Source of the DNA: an uncultured Clostridia bacterium
Lineage (GTDB): Bacteria > Bacillota > Clostridia > Oscillospirales > Oscillospiraceae
DNA length: 64,000 bases
Direction: 5' to 3'
NCBI GenBank assembly: GCA_946628965.1
Contig: CAMOXI010000002.1
Span: 1 to 64,000, forward strand
Shown: positions 51,756 to 60,057 of the stretch, in pieces
Layout of the letters: each line of letters starts with the position of its first letter
How positions within the stretch are numbered: the first letter of the stretch is position 1
The notes under the pieces: generated by a model
What the model saw: the letters and a program-made list of their open reading frames with translations, nothing else
What the model was told of the DNA's origin: nothing
Databases searched by the model: none
Made by a program: the position numbers and the translations under genes

Positions 51756-51996
51756 GGTATAATGATCATCGGATGGCGAAATCAATCGGAGATCCGATTG
51801 ATTTCGCTGCCAAACGACAGGTTTGGCAGCGAATGATTCTTCGAATCATTCGCCCGATGCTCATTGCAATGAGTATATGGCAAAACAGCAATGCTGTTTT
51901 GCTGCGCCGCAAAGCGGCGCGGCGAAAAGCTTTCTGGCTTTTCGCCATCATATAATCATTATGATCCTCCTGCTTTCTCTCCCTGAGAAAGCAGGA
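51756..51996. repeat. array of eight consecutive hairpins
   Basis: Hairpins in order: GCGAAATCAATCGG/CCGATTGATTTCGC (51776-51807), TGCCAAAC/GTTTGGCA (51808-51828), GCGAATGATTC/GAATCATTCGC (51829-51853), CTCATT/AATGAG (51860-51873), GCAAAACAGC/GCTGTTTTGC (51880-51902), GCGCCGC/GCGGCGC (51904-51920), GGCGAAAAGC/GCTTTTCGCC (51921-51946) and CCTGCTTTCTC/GAGAAAGCAGG (about 51968-51995). Outer flanks TATAATGATCATC and ATCATATAATCATTAT are roughly inverse. A TGGTATAAT box at the left end could drive transcription. No protein is encoded. Confidence 0.8.
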
Positions 51997-52028
51997 TGTT
52001 CTTATTACAGCAGGAAGAGGAAGGACGA

Positions 52029-52373
52029 ATGAAAAAGACAGAGATCTACATCGGCCTGAACGATCAGGACAGCAAGGTGCAGAAGTTTGAAACCGCCAAA
52101 TACGTCTCCATTCTGAAGAATGTGTGCATCAGTTACCGCGTCCCCTTTTCCTTTTCTCTGATTGAGGGCGGCTACATCCACGAATCCGGCGAGTATACGC
52201 AGGAGACCACACTGGCCCTGTCCCTGATCGGTGTGGAGCACAGCACGGTGGAGGAGATTGCCCAGGACCTCTGCGTCTTTTTCCACCAGGAATCCGTCCT
52301 GATCACGGTGGGTGAGGTGGAGACTTACAGCATCCGGGGCGGCATGCAGTCCGGCGACGAAGATCCGTCCTGA
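52029..52373 (+). CDS. 114-residue hypothetical protein
   Basis: The product starts MKKTEIYIGLNDQDSKVQKF and reads as an alpha/beta protein with a strand-rich second half (SFSLIEGGYIHESGEYTQET, then VLITVGEVETYSI), without membrane segments. The pattern is somewhat like DUF3574-type small proteins but I cannot place it. GGAAGAGGAAGG precedes the ATG. It follows the eight-hairpin array directly and is followed by a terminator-like hairpin, so it is probably transcribed alone. Confidence 0.7.
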   Translation: MKKTEIYIGLNDQDSKVQKFETAKYVSILKNVCISYRVPFSFSLIEGGYIHESGEYTQETTLALSLIGVEHSTVEEIAQDLCVFFHQESVLITVGEVETYSIRGGMQSGDEDPS

Positions 52374-52395
52374 CGTATATTAAATGGGGCGCAGA

Positions 52396-52425
52396 GAAAA
52401 GGGGCGGCATGCCCCTTTTCTTTTT
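52396..52425 (+). terminator. terminator after the 114-residue gene
   Basis: Arms GAAAAGGGGC and GCCCCTTTTC followed by a T-run. Confidence 0.85.
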
Positions 52426-52479
52426 ATTATATGTGTGGTAGAATCCAGAGGATTACAGCATTTTTGAGGACGCATACCC

Positions 52480-54309
52480 ATGGAAAACACAAAAATCCCA
52501 AAAGAATACAAGCGGCAGCTGCTGTGGCGCTTTCTGAGGGGGAGCAAGGCGCTTTTTGTGCTCAGCATGCTCTGCGCCGCGCTCTCGGCGCTGGCGGACA
52601 TGCTCTCGCCCCAGATCATCCGTGTCGCGGTGGACAATGTCCTCGGCGGCAAGGAGGCCCAGATCCCGGCCATCGCCCTGCGCCTGGTAGAGCGGGCCGG
52701 CGGCTTCGCGTATCTCGCGGAGCATATCTGGATCATGGCCGTGGCGCTGCTGGCGGTGGCGCTTTTGAAGGCGCTGAGCGTGTTCGGCTTCAACGTTGCC
52801 AAGACCACGGCGGCCGAGACCCTGGTCAAGACCATGCGCGACAGCCTCTTCGCCCACATTGAGCGCCTGCCTTTCGCCTGGCATATGAAGCACCATACCG
52901 GCGACATCATCCAGCGCTGCACCTCGGACATCGACACGATGAAAAACTTCGTGGCCGAGCAGATGACCAACATTATCCGCATCGTGATCCTGCTGGTGCT
53001 GAGCCTGGGCTTCATGCTCTCCATGAGCTGGAAGCTGACCATCATCGCCGTCCTGCCCGTGCCCTACATCATCATCCGCTCCTTCCACTTCCACCGGAGG
53101 ATCGGCGAGGCCTTCCTGAAGTGCGATGAGAATGAGGGCATCCTGTCCTCCATGGCGCAGGAGAACCTGACCGGCGTGCGCGTGGTGCGCGCCTTCGGCG
53201 CCGAGCGCAGCGAGCGGGACCGCTTCTTCAGGCAGAACGAGTATTACACCGGGCTCTGGATGAAGCTGGCCCGGCCGCTGGCCCAGTTCTGGACCGTGAG
53301 CGACATCCTCTCCGGCATTCAGATCCTGCTGATCGTGATCTTCGGCTCCGTCTTCTGCATCCGGGGCGAGATGCTCCCGGGCGCCTACATCGCCTTTCTG
53401 TCCTACGGCGCGATCATGACCTGGCCCGTGCGCATGCTGGGCCGCATGATCTCCGAGATGAGCAAGGCCGGCGTGTCGGTGGAGCGCATCGCCTACATCA
53501 TGATGGCCGAGGAGGAGAAGGCGACCGGCAAGGCCCTGCAGGCCCCCATGGACGGGGACATCGTCTTTGACCATGTGAGCTACGCCTACGATAACGGCCC
53601 CGAGATCCTGCACGACGTGAGCTTTACGATGAAGGCCGGCACGACTCTGGGCATCCTGGGCGGCACCGGCAGCGGCAAGTCCACGATGATGCTCCTGCTG
53701 GACAAGCTCTATGAGCTGCCCGAGGGCTGCGGCACCATCTCTATCGGCGGCACGGACATCCGGGACATTGAGACGCCCTGGCTGCGTCACAACATCGGTA
53801 TGGTCCTGCAGGAGCCCTATCTCTTCTCCCGCACGCTGAAGGAAAACATCGCCATCACCAATGAGCAGATGCCCATGGAGGAGATCCGGGAGGCGGCCCG
53901 CGCCGCCTGCCTGGACGAGACAATCCAGAGCTTTTCCAAGGGCTATGAGACCTTCGTGGGCGAGCGGGGTGTGACGCTCTCCGGCGGGCAGAAGCAGCGG
54001 GCGGCCATCGCCCGGATGCTGACCCAGAACACGCCCATCATGATTTTCGACGACTCCCTCTCCGCCGTGGATACGGAGACGGACGCGAAGATCCGCGCAG
54101 CGCTGGAGCGGCGCTTCGGCTCCGCCAGCATCATCCTCATCTCCCACCGCATCACCACCCTCTCCAAGGCCGACCAGATCCTGGTCCTCGACAAGGGCCG
54201 TATCGCCGAGTGCGGCAGCCACGAGGAGCTGCGGTGCGGCGGCGGGATCTATCAGCAGATCTGCGAGATACAAAGCTCCTCTGCTGAGGAAGGGGGTGTG
54301 CCGGCATGA
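52480..54309 (+). CDS. ABC exporter half-transporter, subunit 1
   Basis: The 609-residue protein has six membrane segments (type IV ABC exporter fold) and a nucleotide-binding domain with Walker A GGTGSGKST, signature LSGGQKQRAA and Walker B IMIFDDSLSAVD. The residue after the Walker B Asp is Asp rather than Glu, so its catalytic base is degenerate. The stop overlaps the next start (ATGA, 4 bases). Heterodimeric exporters of this type (for example TM287/288, LmrCD-like) pump drugs, lipids or peptides outward; the substrate is unknown. The family has one degenerate and one canonical ATP site, which fits what is seen. Confidence 0.93.
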   Translation: MENTKIPKEYKRQLLWRFLRGSKALFVLSMLCAALSALADMLSPQIIRVAVDNVLGGKEAQIPAIALRLVERAGGFAYLAEHIWIMAVALLAVALLKALSVFGFNVAKTTAAETLVKTMRDSLFAHIERLPFAWHMKHHTGDIIQRCTSDIDTMKNFVAEQMTNIIRIVILLVLSLGFMLSMSWKLTIIAVLPVPYIIIRSFHFHRRIGEAFLKCDENEGILSSMAQENLTGVRVVRAFGAERSERDRFFRQNEYYTGLWMKLARPLAQFWTVSDILSGIQILLIVIFGSVFCIRGEMLPGAYIAFLSYGAIMTWPVRMLGRMISEMSKAGVSVERIAYIMMAEEEKATGKALQAPMDGDIVFDHVSYAYDNGPEILHDVSFTMKAGTTLGILGGTGSGKSTMMLLLDKLYELPEGCGTISIGGTDIRDIETPWLRHNIGMVLQEPYLFSRTLKENIAITNEQMPMEEIREAARAACLDETIQSFSKGYETFVGERGVTLSGGQKQRAAIARMLTQNTPIMIFDDSLSAVDTETDAKIRAALERRFGSASIILISHRITTLSKADQILVLDKGRIAECGSHEELRCGGGIYQQICEIQSSSAEEGGVPA

Positions 54310-56117
54310 AAGGCAAACAGACTCCGACCAAAAAGCTTCCCTTCTTCGGCATCGGCAAGATCCTGCCCTATCTGAAAAACTACAAAAAGGCCATGGCCAT
54401 CATGATCCTGGGCAGCGTGATCGGCAGCGTCTACGACGTGGTGATCCCCGTCTTCCAGCGCTATGCCCTGAACCACTTCATCACCCTGGGCACGCTGGAG
54501 GGCCTGCCGCTCTATATTCTCCTGTACCTGGCCGCCATCCTGCTCGCCGCGCTCGTGAACTACGCCGCGGCGCTGATGGGCACCAAGGTGGAGGTGGGCG
54601 TGGACAAGGATCTTCGAAACGACGCCTTTGCCCACCTGCAGACCCTGAGCTTCTCGTATTTTAATCAGAACAGCGTGGGCTACATCCATGCCCGCGTCAT
54701 GTCCGACACCGGGCGCATCGGGCAGCTCGTGAGCTGGACGGTGCTCGACAGCATTTGGCAGCTGGGCTACGTGATCGGCGCGGTGGTAGTCATGTTCAGC
54801 ATCAACGCCCGTCTTGCCGCTCTGGTGGTGGCGGTACTCCCGCTGGCGGTGCTGTTCTACGCCATTTTCCAGGGCAGGCTCACCCGCGTCAACCGGGAGA
54901 TCCGCGAGCTCAACTCCCAGATCACCGGCGACTTCAACGAGGGCATCACCGGCGCCCGCACGGTCAAGACCCTGGTGATCGAAAACACCATGGAAAAGAC
55001 CTTCGTGGCCGATACCGCCAGGATGCGCCGCAAGGCGATCCAAGGTGCGCGGCTGCGCGGCCTCTTCGCCGTGACGATGAACTTCGCCTCCTCCCTGGCT
55101 CTGGCCGTGGTGCTCTGGAAGGGCGGCTACATCGCCAAGACCCAGATCGGCACCTTCTCCCTCTTCATGTCCTATGCCCAGGGCATGATGGAGCCGGTGC
55201 GCTGGGTGGTGGACGCGATCTCCGACCTGATCACCACCCAGGTCAACATCGAGCGTCTGACCCGCCTGCTGGAGACCGAGCCGGACGTGAAGGATTCCCC
55301 CGAGGTCGTCGCCCGCTACGGCGACAGCTTCGAGCCCAAAAAGGAGAACTGGGAGGAGCTGCGGGGCGACATCGAGTTTGAGGACGTGAGCTTCCGCTAC
55401 CCAGACGGGGACGAGACCATTCTGGAGCACTTCAACCTGAAGATCCCCTTCGGCACCAATGTGGCCATCGTGGGCGAGACCGGCGCGGGCAAATCGACGC
55501 TGGCAAACCTGATCTGCCGCTTCTATGAGCCCACGGCGGGTCGCCTGCTCATCGACGGACGGGACGCGCGGGAGCGCTCCCAGCTCTGGCTGCACTCCGC
55601 CATCGGCTATGTGCTGCAGACCCCGCACCTGTTTTCCGGCTCCGTACGGGAGAACCTGCTCTACGGAAACCCGAAGGCCACGGACGAGGACATCGCCCGC
55701 GCGCTCAAACTGGTGAGCGCCGAGGGCGTGATCGAGAAGCTGGAGAAGGGGCTGGACACCGACGTGGGCGAAGGTGGCGACATGCTCTCCACCGGCGAAA
55801 AGCAGCTTTTGAGCTTTGCCCGCGCCATCCTGGCCGAGCCGAAGATCCTGGTGCTGGACGAGGCCACCGCCTCGGTGGACACCATCACCGAGCAGAAGAT
55901 CCAGGCCGCCATCGACACGATCATCCACGGCCGCACCTCCATCGTCATCGCCCACCGCCTCTCTACCGTGCGCAATGCGGACGTGATCCTGGTGGTGCGC
56001 GACGGCAAGATCATTGAGCAGGGCAGGCATGAGGAGCTCATGCGCGCCCGCGGCCACTATTACCGGCTCTACACCCGGCAGTATGAGGACGAGGCCACCA
56101 GCGCCGCCCTGGCCTGA
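54306..56117 (+). CDS. ABC exporter half-transporter, subunit 2
   Basis: The 603-residue partner has six membrane segments and an NBD with Walker A GETGAGKST and canonical Walker B ILVLDEATASVD (Glu present). Its signature is STGEKQLLSFARA rather than LSGGQ. Combined with subunit 1, the site made of subunit 2 Walker motifs and subunit 1 LSGGQ is canonical, and the other site is degenerate in both Walker B and signature. This complementary pattern supports an obligate heterodimer. Translation is coupled to subunit 1. Confidence 0.93.
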   Translation: MKGKQTPTKKLPFFGIGKILPYLKNYKKAMAIMILGSVIGSVYDVVIPVFQRYALNHFITLGTLEGLPLYILLYLAAILLAALVNYAAALMGTKVEVGVDKDLRNDAFAHLQTLSFSYFNQNSVGYIHARVMSDTGRIGQLVSWTVLDSIWQLGYVIGAVVVMFSINARLAALVVAVLPLAVLFYAIFQGRLTRVNREIRELNSQITGDFNEGITGARTVKTLVIENTMEKTFVADTARMRRKAIQGARLRGLFAVTMNFASSLALAVVLWKGGYIAKTQIGTFSLFMSYAQGMMEPVRWVVDAISDLITTQVNIERLTRLLETEPDVKDSPEVVARYGDSFEPKKENWEELRGDIEFEDVSFRYPDGDETILEHFNLKIPFGTNVAIVGETGAGKSTLANLICRFYEPTAGRLLIDGRDARERSQLWLHSAIGYVLQTPHLFSGSVRENLLYGNPKATDEDIARALKLVSAEGVIEKLEKGLDTDVGEGGDMLSTGEKQLLSFARAILAEPKILVLDEATASVDTITEQKIQAAIDTIIHGRTSIVIAHRLSTVRNADVILVVRDGKIIEQGRHEELMRARGHYYRLYTRQYEDEATSAALA

Positions 56118-56126
56118 GAGGCTTCA

Positions 56127-56177
56127 ATATAGAGAAAGAGCTGTGAAAACCGCGTTTTCACAGCTCTTTCTCTATAT
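56127..56177. terminator. bidirectional terminator between the ABC exporter and glyA
   Basis: Arms at 56127-56150 and 56154-56177 pair perfectly over 24 bases around a CGC loop; A+T-rich outer ends serve both convergent genes. Confidence 0.9.
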
Positions 56178-56187
56178 ATCTAAATGT

Positions 56188-57429
56188 TTACAGCTCAGGA
56201 TACAGGGGGAAGCGGCGGGTCATCTCGATGACCTGCTCCTTCACTGCGGGAACCGCGCTCTCGCCCTCTTCGATCAGGCGGGCGATAAAGCCGCCGACCT
56301 GGCGCATATCCTCTTCCTTCAGGCCTCGCGTGGTGACGGCGGGGCTGCCGAAGCGCATGCCGGAGGTCAGCTTGACAGACTGGGTATCGAAGGGGATGGT
56401 GTTCTTGTTGGCGGTGATGTTGGCCGCGTCCAGCAGCTCCTGCACCTCGGCGCCGGTCTTGCCCTTGCTCATCACGTCAGCCAGCATCAGGTGGTTGTCC
56501 GTGCCGCCGGAGACGAGACGCACGCCGTTCGCCTGCAGGGAATCGGCCAGCGCCGCGGCGTTTTTGACCACCTGGGTCTGGTATTCCTTGAACTCGGGCT
56601 TCAGCGCCTCACCGAAGCAGACGGCCTTGGCCGCGATGGTATGCATCAGCGGGCCGCCCTGGGTGCCGGGGAAGACGGCGGAGTTGATCTTCTTTTTGAG
56701 CTCGTCCGTGCACAGGATCAGCGCGCCGCGGGGGCCGCGCAGGGTCTTGTGGGTAGTGGTGGTGACCACGTGGGCGTAGGGCACCGGGCTCGGGTGCACG
56801 CCCGCGGCGACCAGGCCCGCCACATGGGCCATGTCCACCATCAGGTAGGCGCCGACGGCGTCGGCGATCTCGCGCATTCTCTTGAAATCGATGAAGCGGG
56901 GATAGGCGCTTGCGCCGGCGATGATGATCTTCGGCTTCACTTCCTCGGCTCGCTGCAGGACGGCGTCATAGTTGATGGTCTCGGTCTCCGGGTCCACGCC
57001 GTAGAACTGGGCGTCGAAGTACTTGCCGGAGATGGAGGCTTTGGAGCCGTGGGTCAGGTGGCCGCCGTGGCTCAGGTCCATGCCCAGGATCGTGTCGCCC
57101 GGCTTGAGAAGGGCCAGGTACACGGCCACATTGGCCTGGGAGCCGGAGTGGGGCTGGACGTTGGCATGCTCCGCGCCGAAGAGCTGCTTTGCGCGCTCGA
57201 TGGCCAGGGTCTCCACCTCGTCCACATACTGGCAGCCGCCGTAGTAGCGGGCGCCGGGATAACCCTCGGCGTATTTATTGGTCAGATGGCTGCCCATGGC
57301 CTCCATGACGGCCTGGCTCACAAAGTTCTCCGAGGCGATCAGCTCCAGATGATCCTGCTGCCGCTGCAGCTCACGCATCATGGACGCATAAACTTCCGGG
57401 TCCTGCTGTCTGATGGATTCATAGCTCAT
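56188..57429 (-). CDS. glyA: serine hydroxymethyltransferase
   Basis: The 413-residue PLP enzyme converts serine and tetrahydrofolate to glycine and 5,10-methylene-THF. Visible motifs are [37 protein letters not shown] and the PLP-lysine block [13 protein letters not shown]. The start at 57429 ([14 protein letters not shown]) has GGAGGG upstream and fits the family; an earlier in-frame ATG at 57465 is rejected. A TTGTAA/TATAAT promoter lies just upstream. No glycine riboswitch was seen. Confidence 0.97.
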   Translation of the reverse strand: MSYESIRQQDPEVYASMMRELQRQQDHLELIASENFVSQAVMEAMGSHLTNKYAEGYPGARYYGGCQYVDEVETLAIERAKQLFGAEHANVQPHSGSQANVAVYLALLKPGDTILGMDLSHGGHLTHGSKASISGKYFDAQFYGVDPETETINYDAVLQRAEEVKPKIIIAGASAYPRFIDFKRMREIADAVGAYLMVDMAHVAGLVAAGVHPSPVPYAHVVTTTTHKTLRGPRGALILCTDELKKKINSAVFPGTQGGPLMHTIAAKAVCFGEALKPEFKEYQTQVVKNAAALADSLQANGVRLVSGGTDNHLMLADVMSKGKTGAEVQELLDAANITANKNTIPFDTQSVKLTSGMRFGSPAVTTRGLKEEDMRQVGGFIARLIEEGESAVPAVKEQVIEMTRRFPLYPEL

Positions 57430-57463
57430 GTATACAGCCCTCCGTTGTTTTTGATTTCGACAC

Positions 57464-57492
57464 ATTATAACCTTTTTCCCGCTTTCTTACAA
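57464..57492 (-). promoter_or_regulatory. glyA promoter
   Basis: On the minus strand TTGTAA, 17 bases, perfect TATAAT. Confidence 0.75.
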
Positions 57493-57516
57493 TCCGGCAA
57501 GTTTACCGAATATTCC

Positions 57517-57545
57517 TTGAAGCTTTTGGGGAAAGATGGTACAAT
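57517..57545 (+). promoter_or_regulatory. promoter of the EEP-family gene
   Basis: TTGAAG, 17 bases, TACAAT; divergent from glyA. Confidence 0.7.
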
Positions 57546-57589
57546 CCATGTATAATATCCGGAACCATCATTTTTGGAGGTGTTCTCCC

Positions 57590-58648
57590 ATGAAAAAAAT
57601 CTTCAGGGGGCTTCTGATCCTGCTGCTGGTGATCGTCCTCGCCGTGGGCGGTCTCTTCGGCTTTCTGACTGTGACGGAGTTCAAGCCCGCGCCTGTGGAA
57701 CCGCTCGGCTTCTTCGGCCAGTCGGCAGAGGAGCTCCCTGCCCTGCAGGAAGGCCAGAGCCTGCGCATCCTCTCCTGGAACATCGGCTACGCCGGTCTCG
57801 GCGCCGAGTCCGACTTCTTCATGGACGGCGGTGAAAACTCCATGTCCGCCGACAAGGCCACCGTGCAGCGCTATCTGGACGGCATCCGCGGCCAGCTGGG
57901 CGTGGGCGACTATGACCTGGTGATCCTGCAGGAGGTGGATACCGATTCCAAGCGCACCTACCGCATCGACGAGACGCAGCCGCTCTCCATCGGCCAGTCG
58001 GTCCACGCGCTCAACTACTCCTGCCCCTTCGTGCCCATCCCCTGGCCGCCCATCGGCCGGGTACACAGCGGGCTGCTGACCACCTCCGAATATAAGATCG
58101 ACGAGGCGGCGCGCGTCGCCCTCCCCTGCCCCTTCTCCTGGCCCCTGAGCACCGCAAACCTGAAGCGCTGCCTGCTGGTGTCCCGCCTGCCCATTGAGGG
58201 CAGCGACAAGGAGCTGGTGCTGGTGAATCTGCACCTGGAGGCCTATGACGACGGCGCAGGCAAGATCGCCCAGACGCAGCAGCTGATGGGTCTGCTGCAG
58301 GAGGAGTATGAGAAGGGCAACTACGTCATCGCGGGCGGGGACTTCAACCAGACCTTCCCCGGTTCTCTCGACGTCTACCCGATGATCGACCCGGAGTACT
58401 GGACGCCCGGCGTGCTGGAGGAAAGCTCCCTGCCGGCCGGCTTCTCCTATGTCTACGACCTGGCGGCCCCCAGCTGCCGGCTGTTGAACCAGCCCTATAA
58501 CCCGGCGGACACGGCCCACACCCAGTACTACATCATCGACGGCTTCATCGTCTCCCCCAACGTGACGGTCAGCGAGGTCTCCACGCTGGATCTGAGCTTT
58601 GCCAATTCCGACCACAACCCGGTCTGCATGAGCGTGACGCTGGAATAA
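57590..58648 (+). CDS. membrane-anchored endonuclease/exonuclease/phosphatase-family protein
   Basis: The 352-residue protein has an N-terminal membrane segment (GLLILLLVIVLAVGGLFGFL) and an EEP domain with LRILSWNIGYAG, DLVILQEVDTDSKRT, LVNLHLEAYDDGAG, AGGDFNQTF and, near the end, NSDHNPVCMSV. The catalytic Asn, Glu, Asp and His are therefore in place. Exported EEP proteins act as nucleases, sphingomyelinase-like or other phosphodiesterases; the substrate is unknown. GGAGGTG lies 7-8 bases before ATG 57590. Confidence 0.88.
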   Translation: MKKIFRGLLILLLVIVLAVGGLFGFLTVTEFKPAPVEPLGFFGQSAEELPALQEGQSLRILSWNIGYAGLGAESDFFMDGGENSMSADKATVQRYLDGIRGQLGVGDYDLVILQEVDTDSKRTYRIDETQPLSIGQSVHALNYSCPFVPIPWPPIGRVHSGLLTTSEYKIDEAARVALPCPFSWPLSTANLKRCLLVSRLPIEGSDKELVLVNLHLEAYDDGAGKIAQTQQLMGLLQEEYEKGNYVIAGGDFNQTFPGSLDVYPMIDPEYWTPGVLEESSLPAGFSYVYDLAAPSCRLLNQPYNPADTAHTQYYIIDGFIVSPNVTVSEVSTLDLSFANSDHNPVCMSVTLE

Positions 58649-58674
58649 ACACATTCCATATACAAACAGCTTCC

Positions 58675-58724
58675 ACAGGGGCGGTAAGACATTTGTTGAA
58701 ACAATGTCTAAACACCGCCCCTGT
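58675..58724 (+). terminator. terminator of the EEP-family gene
   Basis: Outer arms ACAGGGGCGGT and ACCGCCCCTGT enclose an inner AGACATT/AATGTCT stem. Confidence 0.75.
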
Positions 58725-58794
58725 CGCTTTGCATAAAGAATTGGAAGCATTTTGGGTGATTTTGATAAAAATCCTTCCGGTCTGACCCCTAAAC

Positions 58795-58823
58795 TTGATT
58801 TTAAACCCGCGGATTGTTAAACT
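58795..58823 (+). promoter_or_regulatory. promoter of the 2-hydroxyacyl-CoA dehydratase operon
   Basis: TTGATT, 17 bases, TAAACT, ending 34 bases before the ATG at 58858. Confidence 0.65.
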
Positions 58824-58857
58824 GTAAGCAGGCACTTTTTAAGAAAAGAGGGATCAA

Positions 58858-60057
58858 ATGAGAGACCTGAAACATCTGATTACATTCGAAAACCTCCTGC
58901 AGACGGCCAACAACGCCCTCGTCGCCCAGGCCAAGAGCGACGGCAAGGTCTGCGTGGCCTACACCTGCGAAAACGTTCCCGAACCCCTGCTGAACCTGGG
59001 GGACTGCTGCTCCATCCGTCTCTTTGCCCCCCACACCGGCTCCATGGACATCGCCACCTACTACATGACGAATCTCCTGTGCGAGCCGAGCCGCGCCCTG
59101 CTGGAGCGCGCCATCGAGGGCGGCTTCAACTTTGCTGACTGCGTCATCACCCCCGACGGCTGCACCATGATGAACCGCGCGGTGGAGAACATGGAGCTGC
59201 TGCACACCATGGGCGAGGGCAATCCCCACTTCTTCCATGAGTACATGGAGATCGCCTTCAAGAACACCGAGAGCGACGTGGCGCTGGCCGTGCTGCAGTG
59301 CACGAACCATGTGCTCAAGCCCCTGCACGAAAACTACGGCGTGGACGTCTCCGACGCTGCGATCCGCGAGGCTGTGGAGCGGCACAACAAGGTCTGCCGC
59401 CTGATCCGCGAAATCGGCGAATTCCGCAAGGGCGACAAGCCCCGCATCACCGGCTACGAATTCCATGTGCTGTGTCTTGCCACCTATGTATGTCCCAAGT
59501 ACCTGATTCTCGACATGCTGGAGGAGACCCTGGAAGAGCTCAAGACCCGCGAGCCGGACGACAAGCCCTACCGCGCCCGCCTGCTGGTGGTCGGCTCCGA
59601 GATGGACGACCCCGGCATGATCAAGCTCATTGAGGAGCAGGGCGCGCTGGTCTGCTGCGACCGCTTCTGCTTCGGCTCCTACCCCGGCCGCTGCGAGATC
59701 GTCCTCAACGACGAAGAGGACGCGCTGACCCAGGTCTGCCGCCACTACATCACGAACTGCCAGTGCCCGCGCATGATGAGCATGGACAAGGTCTACGGCC
59801 GCAAGCAGTACGTGGCCGACCTCGCCCGCGAGTACAAGGCCGACGGCATCATCTACCAGCAGGTCAAGTTCTGCGACCCCTGGGCCTATGAGAGAACGCT
59901 GGGCTCCGCGATGCTGCATGCGGACTTCGGCTATCCGGTCCTGTCCGTTGACCGCCCCTACAACATTGCCTCTTCCTCCGGCCAGATGCGCACCCGTGTG
60001 CAGGCCTTTGTGGAGAGCATCGAGATCAAGAAGATTCAGAGAGGTGAGCAGGCATGA
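58858..60057 (+). CDS. 2-hydroxyacyl-CoA dehydratase family subunit (first)
   Basis: The 399-residue protein belongs to the HgdA/HgdB-BcrB/BcrC family. It shows VCVAYTCENVPEPLLNLG, a Cys-rich central region (FADCVITPDGCTMMNRA) and CDRFCFGSYPG, with Cys residues placed to bind a [4Fe-4S] cluster with its partner. Such enzymes dehydrate 2-hydroxyacyl-CoA esters by radical chemistry after ATP-driven activation. No activator (HgdC-like) or CoA-transferase gene is in the window, so the substrate and activation route are open. Its last 4 bases overlap the start of the next subunit. Confidence 0.85.
   Translation: MRDLKHLITFENLLQTANNALVAQAKSDGKVCVAYTCENVPEPLLNLGDCCSIRLFAPHTGSMDIATYYMTNLLCEPSRALLERAIEGGFNFADCVITPDGCTMMNRAVENMELLHTMGEGNPHFFHEYMEIAFKNTESDVALAVLQCTNHVLKPLHENYGVDVSDAAIREAVERHNKVCRLIREIGEFRKGDKPRITGYEFHVLCLATYVCPKYLILDMLEETLEELKTREPDDKPYRARLLVVGSEMDDPGMIKLIEEQGALVCCDRFCFGSYPGRCEIVLNDEEDALTQVCRHYITNCQCPRMMSMDKVYGRKQYVADLAREYKADGIIYQQVKFCDPWAYERTLGSAMLHADFGYPVLSVDRPYNIASSSGQMRTRVQAFVESIEIKKIQRGEQA

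Noticed and set aside
51756-51996. Simple transcription terminator
   Set aside because: Eight different hairpins, most without a T-run; only the last resembles a terminator.
57429-57464. Glycine riboswitch upstream of glyA
   Set aside because: The 5' leader is only about 35 bases, too short for an aptamer.
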